From positions 22,354 through 86,353 of the forward strand of contig NZ_DIIM01000003.1 of assembly GCF_002420705.1 (NCBI RefSeq): a stretch of DNA of 64,000 nt, given 5' to 3'. A program made the position numbers and the translations under genes. This DNA comes from Sphingobacterium sp. UBA5670 (GTDB lineage: Bacteria > Bacteroidota > Bacteroidia > Sphingobacteriales > Sphingobacteriaceae). The notes beneath the pieces are model-generated. The model had not been told where the DNA came from. It did no database searches and saw only the letters and a list, made by a program, of their open reading frames with translations. This document shows, in pieces, positions 1 to 8,891 of this stretch (the stretch's first letter is position 1; each line of letters starts with the position of its first letter).

Positions 1-36
1 TCATTTCCCCTTTTTTGTTTTGGTGTTCTTTGCCTG

Positions 37-1614
37 TTAATGGATACCTTTGAAAATCCTATTCCAGCGTATTTTAGAAAGTCCATTGCCATCTGTATTC
101 CAACTCATCCAGGTAAATAATGCTTTTCCGACGATATGGTCCTCAGGAACGAATCCCCAGTCCCTGGCATCGAGTGAGTTGTGTCTATTATCTCCCATCA
201 TCCAGTAATAATCCATTTTAAAGGTGTAAGAATCTGCTTTGCGGCCATTTAGATATAATCCGTCGGCTTTCTTCTCGAGGCTGTTATGCTCATAGACCTG
301 AATTGCACGGCCATAGAGCGGTAAGGTCTGTGCGTTTAATGGCACAGTCATTCCTTTCTTTGGAATAACAAAGGGACCAAAATTATCGTAATTCCATGTG
401 TACTGGGGATCATTTGGAAAAGTATTCGGTTTGGCCACTCCCGGTTTTTCCAGGTTCATCTGCATGGATTTGACATTAGACCAGGATTTCACCATTTCAA
501 ACTGTTTTTCCGTCAAGAAGATTGTATACACCCCAGGCTGAATTGGGGCGACTTCTATCCCCATATCTTTCAGGCGACGTTCGTCGAGACCAGCTTCATC
601 TGTTATTACAGTATAATCCATCTGGCTTTCCGGAGCTACAAAACCCGGTTGATCGTTCACAAACAATACCCCCGCATTCATACTGATTTTATCTCCGGGC
701 ATGCCCACACATCGCTTAATTAAATGTTCCCTCTTGTCTACTGGGCGTGTCTGGATCGTAAATTGTTGATGAACGGCTTCGCGGCCCATCATTCGAACCA
801 GATCGTAATAAGGTATATCTTGATTTTCCACAGCGACAGTATCGCCTGCGGGTGCATTGAAGACAATAACATCGTTTCTTTTTATCTCTTGAAAACCGGG
901 CAATCGTTTATAAGGAATTTTAATCAGTTCAGAAAATGCCTTTCCTCCTATCAATGGCATCGTGTGGTGCGCAAAAGGAAATGCAATAGGTGTATTGGGG
1001 ATACGGGGGCCATAATTCAGTTTACTGACAAAAAGATAATCACCAATGAGGAGAGACTGTTGCATGGACCCTGAAGGAATCATAAATGCCTCCAGTAAAA
1101 AGCCGCGAATCAAAGTTGCAGCAACAGTTGCAAAAACGATCGCATCGGCCCATTCCCTTACCATCGATTTTTTATAGGGGTATTTAATTTTATATTCGTC
1201 GTAGGATTCTCTTAAAACTGTTCGTTTAGTCTCTTCGTTCAGCTGAGTTTCCCCTGCCATAGCTGTTTTTAAATTTTTCGTATACAGCCCATTCAAAAAT
1301 TTAACGTTTTTATCTTTACCCCAAAGTGGCAAAACAATAAATGGGACCAATACAGCGGCACAGTTCTCCCAGAATCTCCTTTTTCCAAAACAATGAATAA
1401 AATCAAGATAAAGGTTATAAAACACAAAAACATTAACGATTGGCACAATCAATAGGATGAGATGCCAAGTCTTCTTGCCCAATATTTTCGATTGGACCCA
1501 CTGACTATAGATGGGGACAACCCCCTCCCAGCCTTTACGCCCTGCTTTTTCAAATAACATCCAAAAGCCGTAGGCCGCGACAATGGTCAATACAATAAAG
1601 ATGATAAATATCAT
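37..1614 (-). CDS. lepB: Signal peptidase I
   Basis: Type I signal peptidase, 525 residues, cleaves Sec and Tat signal peptides at the outer face of the inner membrane. Several hydrophobic segments lie in the first 100 residues and another precedes the catalytic domain. The catalytic serine is in the motif MIPSGSMQQS (Ser183) and the general-base lysine in HLIKRCVGMPGD (Lys300); the late box GDNRHNSLDARDWG is also present. The protein is much longer than the E. coli enzyme because of an insertion between the Ser/Lys core and the late box, as is usual for Bacteroidota. It is followed 35 bp upstream on the same strand by a small exported protein gene. Assignment rests on the complete set of family motifs. 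Confidence 0.97.
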   Translation of the reverse strand: MIFIIFIVLTIVAAYGFWMLFEKAGRKGWEGVVPIYSQWVQSKILGKKTWHLILLIVPIVNVFVFYNLYLDFIHCFGKRRFWENCAAVLVPFIVLPLWGKDKNVKFLNGLYTKNLKTAMAGETQLNEETKRTVLRESYDEYKIKYPYKKSMVREWADAIVFATVAATLIRGFLLEAFMIPSGSMQQSLLIGDYLFVSKLNYGPRIPNTPIAFPFAHHTMPLIGGKAFSELIKIPYKRLPGFQEIKRNDVIVFNAPAGDTVAVENQDIPYYDLVRMMGREAVHQQFTIQTRPVDKREHLIKRCVGMPGDKISMNAGVLFVNDQPGFVAPESQMDYTVITDEAGLDERRLKDMGIEVAPIQPGVYTIFLTEKQFEMVKSWSNVKSMQMNLEKPGVAKPNTFPNDPQYTWNYDNFGPFVIPKKGMTVPLNAQTLPLYGRAIQVYEHNSLEKKADGLYLNGRKADSYTFKMDYYWMMGDNRHNSLDARDWGFVPEDHIVGKALFTWMSWNTDGNGLSKIRWNRIFKGIH

Positions 1615-1649
1615 AAATTCGTTTTAAGTGCAGCTCAGTGGTTAAAATA

Positions 1650-2390
1650 TTAATAAATAAACAATCGCTCTTTTGATTCCGGAGCGCTCTTCGCCTTTTG
1701 TAATTCGTTATATCGCATGATGTATTTAATAAAAAGATCATAATCATACTTCTTTTCATTTTCAAACTCAGCAAATAATTCCGGTTCGTCATTAATCAGT
1801 TTACCAAAAGTAATTGGTCTTTTCTTTTTCACACCGCTAAATAACCCATTATGATTGCTATTTATTTCAATGACTTCTCCAGTTGTTTTTTTCAACGCAT
1901 ACGCATGTTTATACTTATTGACCATAATGCTGCCCATTGTACCTGCGCCGCCACCAATAGCCATACCAGCTCCCCCACTGACTTTTGTCTCTGAAACATA
2001 ATACGCAATAATCTCTCCATCAGCCAGCACTTCAGCAAAAGTAGGTTCCTGACTGAGTCCTTTCTGAATTCTATACATTTTTGGAGAAGTTCCAGGCACA
2101 ACTTCTAATCCGTCTTCCACGTAAGAGGGTGCATACACCTTCTTTTTGGATTGCCAATATGCCCGATATACATCGCCGGGCTCAAAAATTACCTTTTCTT
2201 TCTGTTGATTCTCAAATTTCAGTTTGCGATCCTTAATAGAAGAGATCTTTCCATAAAGGGTATCTGCGTTCATAAGAACTACGTAATCTAAATTTTTTGC
2301 AACTTCCTGTGCTTTGGCTCTGATCGATAGGCCTACGCAGGAAGAAAAAATTAAAACAGCTAAAATTGATATGGCTTTCATTGGAAACAT
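1650..2390 (-). CDS. Exported protein of unknown function
   Basis: 246 residues, no family recognised. A hydrophobic N-terminal stretch containing SSCVGLS is compatible with a signal peptide and possibly a lipobox, although the residues before the Cys are not ideal. The mature part starts with a short beta-rich region (VVLMNADTLYGKISSIKD) that resembles small domains in which a stored attribute is printed or mapped. A Gly-rich patch (GGAGMAIGGGAG) lies near residue 145 and could be a membrane-associated or flexible loop. Translation could begin at the second Met three codons in (2381). It lies 35 bp upstream of lepB on the same strand, so the two may share a transcript, but nothing else links their functions. 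Confidence 0.7.
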   Translation of the reverse strand: MFPMKAISILAVLIFSSCVGLSIRAKAQEVAKNLDYVVLMNADTLYGKISSIKDRKLKFENQQKEKVIFEPGDVYRAYWQSKKKVYAPSYVEDGLEVVPGTSPKMYRIQKGLSQEPTFAEVLADGEIIAYYVSETKVSGGAGMAIGGGAGTMGSIMVNKYKHAYALKKTTGEVIEINSNHNGLFSGVKKKRPITFGKLINDEPELFAEFENEKKYDYDLFIKYIMRYNELQKAKSAPESKERLFIY

Positions 2391-2633
2391 GTATTTGTCA
2401 ATAACTTTTGTATTAACCTAAGTTGACTGTATTCATTATCTACTTGGCATTCCCCATCCAAGCTTTGTGTAAAACTACATAAAAATATGAAATCCAACCA
2501 TAACACATGGAGTTTTAACTTTTGTTAGCATTTTTGGTCTACAACGTGGTTTCTTACCATGTTTAGCACATCTACCTAAATTCCTCCTGATTTCCCAAGC
2601 ACCAGTAAGCGCACCATATAAAAGTAAAAAATA

Positions 2634-2663
2634 AAGCCACATCACCTAAAAGTGATGTGGCTT
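2634..2663 (-). terminator. Intrinsic terminator of the small lipoprotein gene
   Basis: A perfect 12-bp stem (AAGCCACATCAC / GTGATGTGGCTT) with a 6-nt loop sits 23 bp beyond the stop of the lipoprotein gene on the minus strand. It is followed on that strand by a T-rich run (complement of 2618-2633). The rest of the 2391-2686 spacer is AT-rich with no ORF that I support. Confidence 0.85.
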
Positions 2664-2686
2664 ACCAGATTGCTCAAGCAATAGCT

Positions 2687-3160
2687 TTAACTTTTATATT
2701 TACTTTCAAATGCTGACGATGCTTTATTGACACCATTGCTCATATTTTCAAATGCTTTGTTGATATTATCCAGCAGAGTCGATTCTGCCGCTGCATCAGG
2801 TGTTTTATTTTTACGGATCTCAATCAATTTCGGATAATCTTCCGTAACAATCTTTTTATACCCTTTCAGACCATCGAGCACAGCTTTTTGGAATGTCGCA
2901 TCGCCTTTAAAATCACCCAGATCTTCTACTTTTTTAATATCCTCGTCTAAGGACTTATCCCATGCTGTCCGAACCTCTTCCGCTTTCGCATAATCGGAAC
3001 CATTCATCGCCGCATTCATATCCGTAATATGTTGCTCACTCCCATTAATTACCGTAATAATCGAGTTGTTGTATGTTGCTGGATCTTTTTCTCCCGAACC
3101 ACAACTTGACATGGTCAAAACCGCTGCGGTCAACATACCTGTAATCATTTGTTTAATCAT
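2687..3160 (-). CDS. Small lipoprotein, unknown function
   Basis: 157 residues. A short basic N-terminus, a hydrophobic stretch and the lipobox-like TMSSCGSGEKD indicate a lipoprotein. The mature part is helical and rich in Lys, Asp and Asn, with no cysteines after the lipid anchor; it looks like a small helical bundle. Proteins of this kind are common in Sphingobacteriaceae and usually annotated as hypothetical; I cannot name a function. The gene appears monocistronic: it has its own TAnnTTTG element about 50 bp upstream and a strong terminator downstream. Confidence 0.75.
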   Translation of the reverse strand: MIKQMITGMLTAAVLTMSSCGSGEKDPATYNNSIITVINGSEQHITDMNAAMNGSDYAKAEEVRTAWDKSLDEDIKKVEDLGDFKGDATFQKAVLDGLKGYKKIVTEDYPKLIEIRKNKTPDAAAESTLLDNINKAFENMSNGVNKASSAFESKYKS

Positions 3161-3208
3161 TGTTGATCTATTTTATCGTTATGTATTATTGTTTACCACT
3201 CATTTACA

Positions 3209-3216
3209 CAAAGATA
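3209..3216 (-). promoter_or_regulatory. Bacteroidota -7 element of the small lipoprotein gene
   Basis: The minus strand reads TATCTTTG, an exact match to TAnnTTTG, placing a start site near 3204 and a leader of about 40 nt before the ATG at 3160. No clear TTG -33 element lies at the usual distance, so this rests on one box. Confidence 0.4.
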
Positions 3217-3274
3217 GCCTACAAAACAACGAGATTTCATCACGGAATTCAGGGATTTCCGCAGTTTATTTAAC

Positions 3275-4336
3275 CTATGCGAAGTTTACTTGTTTACGGA
3301 AATTACTGTTGCCATTGCGTTGATCAAAACGATCTGCCAGTTGATCCGCTAATTTCCCATAATGTTCAGCCAGTTCACTTGCTGTATAGCTGTTTTTCCC
3401 TTGGAAAAGGTTATGCTGATTGCCGAGCTCAAGCACAAAAGATTCATGCGGAGCAAAATTTTTCATCGCTTCACAGATGTAGCACGCCAATTGAAACATG
3501 GACCTATTTTCGGGACCATCAGCCCAAGGTAAAAACCGTTCGATCCATTCTTTGGCCTTACCCAGATCGGTATAGGAGAAATAAGTCGCCAATTTAATAA
3601 CCGATATTAGGATCGCAGAATCCTTTTCTTTTTTAAACACCTCCTTTTCTGCCAGCTCAGCCATGCTATTTGCCTGTTCAACATCGCCATGCTTGTAACC
3701 TTCATAAGCAAGATTTACGGCCGTACGCAAAGGCACATGTGCACAGGTAAATTGCCCTTCAATTAGCGGCAATGCTTTCTCAACCGCAGGGGCATATCCT
3801 TGCTGCAATAGAATTGCTGCTACTTCTGCGTCCATTTCACAGGCTTCACAGTCGCTCATATCATCTCTTTGCAAAGCATTTACATTTTTCAGTGCCTGCT
3901 CGATAGCCGCGAGATCTTTTTGTGCCAAGGCGTCGCTTAACTCCTCATTGTATATGGCCCGCTTACCGTAACCATTACGGATCAAGCGTTGTTCAAAATC
4001 ACGCAAAGCGGCTTGGATCTGTTCACGGCTGACAGCAGGATTATCATATAATTCGGACATCATCCATTTGTATTGCCACAAGAAATCTTCTTCGTTAAAG
4101 AGCTCCGGGTTTTCGTCATAAGCCTGCAATATCCAAGCAAAAGCTGGTAAAGATTCCGTTGAAAAAGCGAGATCAATCTCTTCGCTGATTAAATCTAGAC
4201 GAAGGTCATATCCCCATTCAATATCTTGATTTTCATCTGCAATCCGAATAGCCTGTGTCAATAGATTGACTTTCTCCAACGTATTGTCTACTCGCGCGAC
4301 CTGATTGCGAAGTTTCTGAATTTTAAGTGTATACAT
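3275..4336 (-). CDS. Helical-repeat (TPR-like) protein, third gene of the Hsp90-like set
   Basis: 353 residues, no signal peptide, almost entirely predicted helical with degenerate paired-helix repeats (for example around residues 40-75 and 195-290), so probably a cytoplasmic TPR-like scaffold. It carries a small acidic Cys pair (DCEACEMD, about residue 160). I do not recognise a named family. It lies 77 bp downstream of the Hsp90-like gene and on the same strand, after a SEL1-repeat gene, so all three are probably co-transcribed. The inferred role is as a partner or adaptor of the Hsp90-like ATPase; the sequence does not show this directly. Confidence 0.75.
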   Translation of the reverse strand: MYTLKIQKLRNQVARVDNTLEKVNLLTQAIRIADENQDIEWGYDLRLDLISEEIDLAFSTESLPAFAWILQAYDENPELFNEEDFLWQYKWMMSELYDNPAVSREQIQAALRDFEQRLIRNGYGKRAIYNEELSDALAQKDLAAIEQALKNVNALQRDDMSDCEACEMDAEVAAILLQQGYAPAVEKALPLIEGQFTCAHVPLRTAVNLAYEGYKHGDVEQANSMAELAEKEVFKKEKDSAILISVIKLATYFSYTDLGKAKEWIERFLPWADGPENRSMFQLACYICEAMKNFAPHESFVLELGNQHNLFQGKNSYTASELAEHYGKLADQLADRFDQRNGNSNFRKQVNFA

Positions 4337-4413
4337 CTATTTATTCTCTACTTTTAATGAATTATATATCCTTTATTAATAAGCTCCTCGGCAGGAGAAA
4401 ATCTTCAACTATC

Positions 4414-6201
4414 TTAAAGATTCACAAAATTATCCAGTCCCATTACAATAAGGTTTTTCAGGGCATCGTTCATGACCTTCATTTCACGCTCCTGTATAGG
4501 GTATTTGCCCAAAATCAGCGCTTGCACATAAAGCACTTCCATGACTGAACGAAGCATATAGGCATCTTTAATATCCATCAGCGTGATGATAAGTGCATTG
4601 TCTGCATTTAAGCATAAAGTATTCTGGATCTTATTCGGCCTAGCTGTCTTCAGTACCTGGGCAAAAGGATTTGCATTTTCCTTCAATTGGCTAATCGTAT
4701 TCTGCACATTATTTTGGTCCATTTTAGTAAAAATAGCCGGCGTATCGACTGGTTTAAACCGTCTGATTTCCAACTGGCAGTTGTAGTCGTCCAAAATGTG
4801 CTGCACATCTTTCTTAAAAGAAACAAATTGATCATGCTCGTCTTCATGTACAGGCTGAAATGTTCCCAGAAGCTGATTTGGCGACATCTCTGCAATGTTA
4901 TATTCGGAATATCGCTGTTTGATCTTACGGAGCAATTCCGTATCAAAGGTATAGGAAGCATTGACAAGAAGCATCCCCTGCGTATCAGCCATGCGGTCAA
5001 TCTGCTTGAAGTCCTCAAAATCCGCACAATAATAGAGCTGTTGTTGATGATCGATGATATTTTGAAAGCTGCGTTGTCCACGGTTGGTTTCAAAAGGGAT
5101 ATCGGCCAAAAAGATGTCCAGGAAGTCCGGATCTTCGAGCGCGAAAGCTTTTAGATGCAGATAATGTGTCTGAATAATGCGCAAATAAATATCAAAATCA
5201 ATCTTCTTCACCTGTTGCAGGTAAGTTTTCAACACAGCTGCAATTTCTTTTCGCGCCAGCCGCAGTACATCATTTTTCATGAGAGACTCACGTGATGCCG
5301 TGGCACTAAGCTCCTCCGTATTAACAAGCATCCGCACAAAAAACGCCCAATTAGGTAAGATAGACTGATCTTCTTCAGCGAGGAACATCCGTTTCAGGTA
5401 AATGCGGTGACGCTGTTTATTGCTAAATTGCGTGCGGAAAGGTAAAATATACAACACGCCTTTTGCCTTACCCGCAGTAGTCTCAAATGGAATTGCATCC
5501 AAAAAGCTGACATGAAAAAGTTCTTTTCCTATAGCTAGCAGATCTGTTTTTGAAACTGATGACGAAAGCCATTTGGGCTCTTCTTTATGAACGATCTTTT
5601 CGGTATCTCCTACCACTATTGCAATGGACTCTCTCAGTGCGTCTCCATAAAATTTGATTTTTTTCTCAAAATAGTCCGCTTCAAAAATATAGTTATATTG
5701 CTTTTTGGGCGTAAGGATAACCCGTGTTCCGACGGGAATATCTTCGTTCAGGCGCTCAATTCTATAGTCCCCTTCCGCTCTTGCCGTCCAGCGCAAGGGT
5801 AGCTGTTCAAGTGCCGATTTTGTTTCCACGATAATCTCATCGCTTACCACAAAACAAGAGAGCAGCCCAATGCCGAACTTACCAATAAAGTCCTTCGCAT
5901 CCTTAATATCCTTGCTTTTCGAACTCTCCCCAATAATCGACAGAAATTGGTGGATGTCGGCCTCCTTAAGTCCTATTCCATTATCTTTGAATATAAACTT
6001 CGACTGCTCAGCGCTTGGTAACTCTATCGTTATTTTGCCTTGATGCTGTTCATCCAGGTGTTTTAAGGCTGTAATTGCATCCACCCCATTTTGAAGAAGC
6101 TCGCGCACAAATGTATTGGGATCGCTATAAAGGTGCTCCGAGAGCAGTGCGATCATCCCTTTCAGATTTACCTGAAATGAATAAGATTTTTCTTCTTGCA
6201 T
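4414..6201 (-). CDS. Divergent Hsp90-family (HtpG-like) ATPase
   Basis: 595 residues with a GHKL ATPase domain at the N-terminus: RELLQNGVDA (catalytic Glu/Asn helix), DNGIGL, GKFGIGLLS lid glycines and GTRVIL. The middle domain follows, with the motif TASRESL, matching the conserved catalytic-loop Arg of Hsp90s. The C-terminal third is poorly conserved and there is no MEEVD-type tail (the protein ends LDNFVNL). It is shorter than canonical HtpG (about 620-630 residues) and its ATPase motifs deviate (DNGIG rather than DTGIG), so it is probably a paralogue rather than the housekeeping chaperone. The neighbouring genes encode two helical-repeat proteins, the type of fold that serves as Hsp90 co-chaperones in eukaryotes. 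Confidence 0.88.
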   Translation of the reverse strand: MQEEKSYSFQVNLKGMIALLSEHLYSDPNTFVRELLQNGVDAITALKHLDEQHQGKITIELPSAEQSKFIFKDNGIGLKEADIHQFLSIIGESSKSKDIKDAKDFIGKFGIGLLSCFVVSDEIIVETKSALEQLPLRWTARAEGDYRIERLNEDIPVGTRVILTPKKQYNYIFEADYFEKKIKFYGDALRESIAIVVGDTEKIVHKEEPKWLSSSVSKTDLLAIGKELFHVSFLDAIPFETTAGKAKGVLYILPFRTQFSNKQRHRIYLKRMFLAEEDQSILPNWAFFVRMLVNTEELSATASRESLMKNDVLRLARKEIAAVLKTYLQQVKKIDFDIYLRIIQTHYLHLKAFALEDPDFLDIFLADIPFETNRGQRSFQNIIDHQQQLYYCADFEDFKQIDRMADTQGMLLVNASYTFDTELLRKIKQRYSEYNIAEMSPNQLLGTFQPVHEDEHDQFVSFKKDVQHILDDYNCQLEIRRFKPVDTPAIFTKMDQNNVQNTISQLKENANPFAQVLKTARPNKIQNTLCLNADNALIITLMDIKDAYMLRSVMEVLYVQALILGKYPIQEREMKVMNDALKNLIVMGLDNFVNL

Positions 6202-6208
6202 GTTATTC

Positions 6209-8686
6209 TTACGTTCTCGTTTTCTTTGTCAATCGAATAGCTTCTTCATGTCCATTGTCGGCCGCTCTTTCGAACCATTCCAGGGCCAGATCTTCATTTT
6301 CCTCTACCCCATCCCCCATGAGATAACAGTTGGCCAGCTTAAATTGTGCTTCAGCATGATCGGCATCAGCGGCCTTCATCATCCATTCGACACCGTCCTG
6401 AAGATCCATCGGTATACCTTCTCCGTCCAGCAATTGCACGCCAACAAAGTAACAAGCATAAGGATTTCCTTGTTGTGCGATTTCAATAAAGTGCTCATAA
6501 GCAACCGTTTTATCGATCTCTGTTCCTATTCCAAAATAATAACATCTGCCCAATCGGTAGATTGCTTGCTGATTTCCTTGCGCTGCGGCTTGTTGATAAT
6601 ACCCGAATGCTTTGGCGGGCTGTACCTCCACTCCGATACCAAACTCATAACACATGCCCAAGCCCTCTGACAGCGATCCCAGTTTTTCGGCACGCGTATA
6701 GTAATCAAAGCCTTTGTCATATTCTTCCCGCTGATCATAGTCGAAGAAAAAATAGTCTCCAAGCAGCAACAGCGCTTCACCAATGTTTTTTTCCGCTGCC
6801 TGCTCCAACAACTGGAGACCCAGGGGCACATCCTTATGCACCAGCCCGTTCAGATAATATCTCCCCAATACGCAAATCGCATAAGGAAAACCGAGGTCAG
6901 CGGCTTTTTTGACATAATCCTGTGCTTTAAAAGTATCGATGTTTAGTCCATAGCCATATTCATAACAGAGCGCAAGATCCGTCAAAGCCTGCACATGGTT
7001 TCGATCGGCAGCCTGCTGATATAAAGCCACCATTTTGTCCAGATTTATGTCCGTGCCGATTCCGCCACGATAACATCGCGCCAGTTCATACATACAATTG
7101 ACCTCCTGCATTCCAGCCCCGGTTTCAAACGCCGTAAACGCGGCCAATGGTTCAGGAGCACCAGACTGGTGATAGTCATTTGCCAAATAAATACCTTTCA
7201 GATAATAGGCATAAGGATAGCCCAGATCTGCCGCACGCGAGAAATAATCGAACGCTGATTTATAATCGGGTTCAGCTTTTAATTCACTGGCCAAGCCCAT
7301 TTCCGTAAGCGCAGTCGCATTGTTATAAGACGCCGCTTCTTCAAAATAGGGCAATGCAGCTGCCAGATCAGGTTCCTCACCATGAATTCCATATTTTAGG
7401 TATCGCCCAACTTGATATAAAGCTTGTGGCAATTTATCCTTTGCAGCATCTTGATAATAGGCAAATGCGGTTTTATAATCAGGAGCTATTCCATCGTAGC
7501 CAGATTCAATCAGATTACCTAAACGCAGTTTGGCGTAAGCTATATTTTTTTCTGCCATTACCGTGAATCTCTGGAAGGCAGATTTTTCATCCTTTGGGAG
7601 AAATCTGCCTTCCAGTAGGATTTCAGCAAGTTCAACCTGTGCTTCCACATAATCATATTTTTCGTCGAGCAGGTACAGCAGCGACAGTCCCCGTTCGACA
7701 TCCTGCAGCCTATCATGATAGAGATACAGACAGGCAAGACGATAGCCCGCATAATTGTTATTATAATCATAAGCTTTCTGGAAATACTGCAGGGGTTCCT
7801 CATAATCCTGTTTTTCCAGTTTATCGCTACCCAATTTCTGAAGTTTGATTAGTGCAATCTGCACCGCAGCGTCCATCATACCATATTCAAATAATTCTTG
7901 ATATTCCGGTATGAGCAGTTCCAGTTCGCCCAAGGAAGATGCCTCCGCACGTTTTATTTCATTGAGTACAAATCTGCAATAGCGGGAGTCTGCCACAGCG
8001 ATTCCCTCTTCCAGCATGTCCAGACGTTTTGCCTTATTATCTTTACGTGAATAGTAAAACTGCAGTGCTTCATAGTAATGGCGCAGTAATTTTCTATCCG
8101 GCGAATGCTTAAGTACCTGAATACGGTCAAAGACTTCTTCAAACTTATCCGTCCAGACATCCAGATGGGCATTATAAGCGATTGCCCAGAGATCTCCGCC
8201 GAGGGCGAGCGCATCCAGCTCAGCTTTCGCCGTATCCCGGTCGATATCTGCCAATGCACCTAGATAGTTGTAATATAAATAAAGCGGCCTTGCCAATTTA
8301 ACGCCTGCATCCGTTCCTTTCTTTAAGTAAAAGGAAGTCTTTTCTTTATCGACAACATCTCGACGACATAAAATATACTGCAAACCCAACTCCACCCATG
8401 CATCAGAATTTATAGTCGCATAGCGCTCCAGTATTGTTCGGACTTTATCAATAAAAAAAGTATAATCAACATCATTCAAGTATACATTTGCGGCAAAATC
8501 AGTTCCTTTTTCAAATAATACATCGTAGAGCTCAGCCGCAGCCGGCTGATGCATATTGCATTCAAAATAAGCCAGAGCATCAAACCACACATCGGGTGTA
8601 AGACGTTGAGAAAGATCAATTGTCAATTGATCTTCAGTGGATTGCAATTCAGCAACTTTATTGAAATATTCTTCACTTAACTTCAT
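6209..8686 (-). CDS. Large SEL1-repeat protein, first gene of the Hsp90-like set
   Basis: 825 residues without a signal peptide. From about residue 130 onward it is a long array of SEL1-type TPR repeats, recognisable by recurring units such as A.YRLGRCYYFGIGTEIDK and A.CMYELARCYRGGIGTD. SEL1 repeats form curved helical scaffolds for protein-protein contacts. The stop codon lies 7 bp before the start of the Hsp90-like gene, which implies co-transcription and probably translational coupling. The N-terminal 130 residues are not obviously repeats. The protein is probably cytoplasmic; the cargo is unknown. Confidence 0.9.
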   Translation of the reverse strand: MKLSEEYFNKVAELQSTEDQLTIDLSQRLTPDVWFDALAYFECNMHQPAAAELYDVLFEKGTDFAANVYLNDVDYTFFIDKVRTILERYATINSDAWVELGLQYILCRRDVVDKEKTSFYLKKGTDAGVKLARPLYLYYNYLGALADIDRDTAKAELDALALGGDLWAIAYNAHLDVWTDKFEEVFDRIQVLKHSPDRKLLRHYYEALQFYYSRKDNKAKRLDMLEEGIAVADSRYCRFVLNEIKRAEASSLGELELLIPEYQELFEYGMMDAAVQIALIKLQKLGSDKLEKQDYEEPLQYFQKAYDYNNNYAGYRLACLYLYHDRLQDVERGLSLLYLLDEKYDYVEAQVELAEILLEGRFLPKDEKSAFQRFTVMAEKNIAYAKLRLGNLIESGYDGIAPDYKTAFAYYQDAAKDKLPQALYQVGRYLKYGIHGEEPDLAAALPYFEEAASYNNATALTEMGLASELKAEPDYKSAFDYFSRAADLGYPYAYYLKGIYLANDYHQSGAPEPLAAFTAFETGAGMQEVNCMYELARCYRGGIGTDINLDKMVALYQQAADRNHVQALTDLALCYEYGYGLNIDTFKAQDYVKKAADLGFPYAICVLGRYYLNGLVHKDVPLGLQLLEQAAEKNIGEALLLLGDYFFFDYDQREEYDKGFDYYTRAEKLGSLSEGLGMCYEFGIGVEVQPAKAFGYYQQAAAQGNQQAIYRLGRCYYFGIGTEIDKTVAYEHFIEIAQQGNPYACYFVGVQLLDGEGIPMDLQDGVEWMMKAADADHAEAQFKLANCYLMGDGVEENEDLALEWFERAADNGHEEAIRLTKKTRT

Positions 8687-8812
8687 ATATAATCGTTTGT
8701 AATACTTGGTAAAATACGCTTTATATCGCCTTTAAGGCGCAAAAAAACAACAAAAACTCTGCCACTGTATGAGGTGATGCAAGTCAATTTCATCAAAATA
8801 AACGCAACCTTA

Positions 8813-8842
8813 TTGCTTTTAAGATCTTTTTATCTATATTTG
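8813..8842 (+). promoter_or_regulatory. Promoter of the TonB receptor/DUF4625 unit
   Basis: TTG at 8813-8815 is separated by exactly 19 bp from TATATTTG at 8835-8842, a full match to the Bacteroidota TTG-N19-TAnnTTTG promoter. Transcription would start near 8847, giving a leader of about 45 nt before the receptor ATG at 8892. Confidence 0.7.
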
Positions 8843-8862
8843 TTGCAACTCAATTGCAACAA
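8840..8862. promoter_or_regulatory. Inverted-repeat operator over the receptor promoter
   Basis: A perfect 9-bp inverted repeat (TTGTTGCAA, 5-nt spacer CTCAA, TTGCAACAA) begins inside the -7 element and covers the predicted transcription start. A dimeric repressor bound here would block transcription. The 23-bp length and position resemble Fur-family sites, and the downstream genes look like metal-uptake genes, so a zinc- or iron-responsive regulator is the best guess. The regulator is not in this window. Confidence 0.6.
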
Positions 8863-8891
8863 TAACATTAAACAAATCGAATCCGCAGCAG

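Noticed and set aside
724..1074. Open frame antisense to signal peptidase I
   Set aside because: It lies wholly on the opposite strand of a well-supported gene and shows no family features.
4687..5154. Open frame antisense to the Hsp90-like gene
   Set aside because: It is a shadow of the true gene's codon structure.
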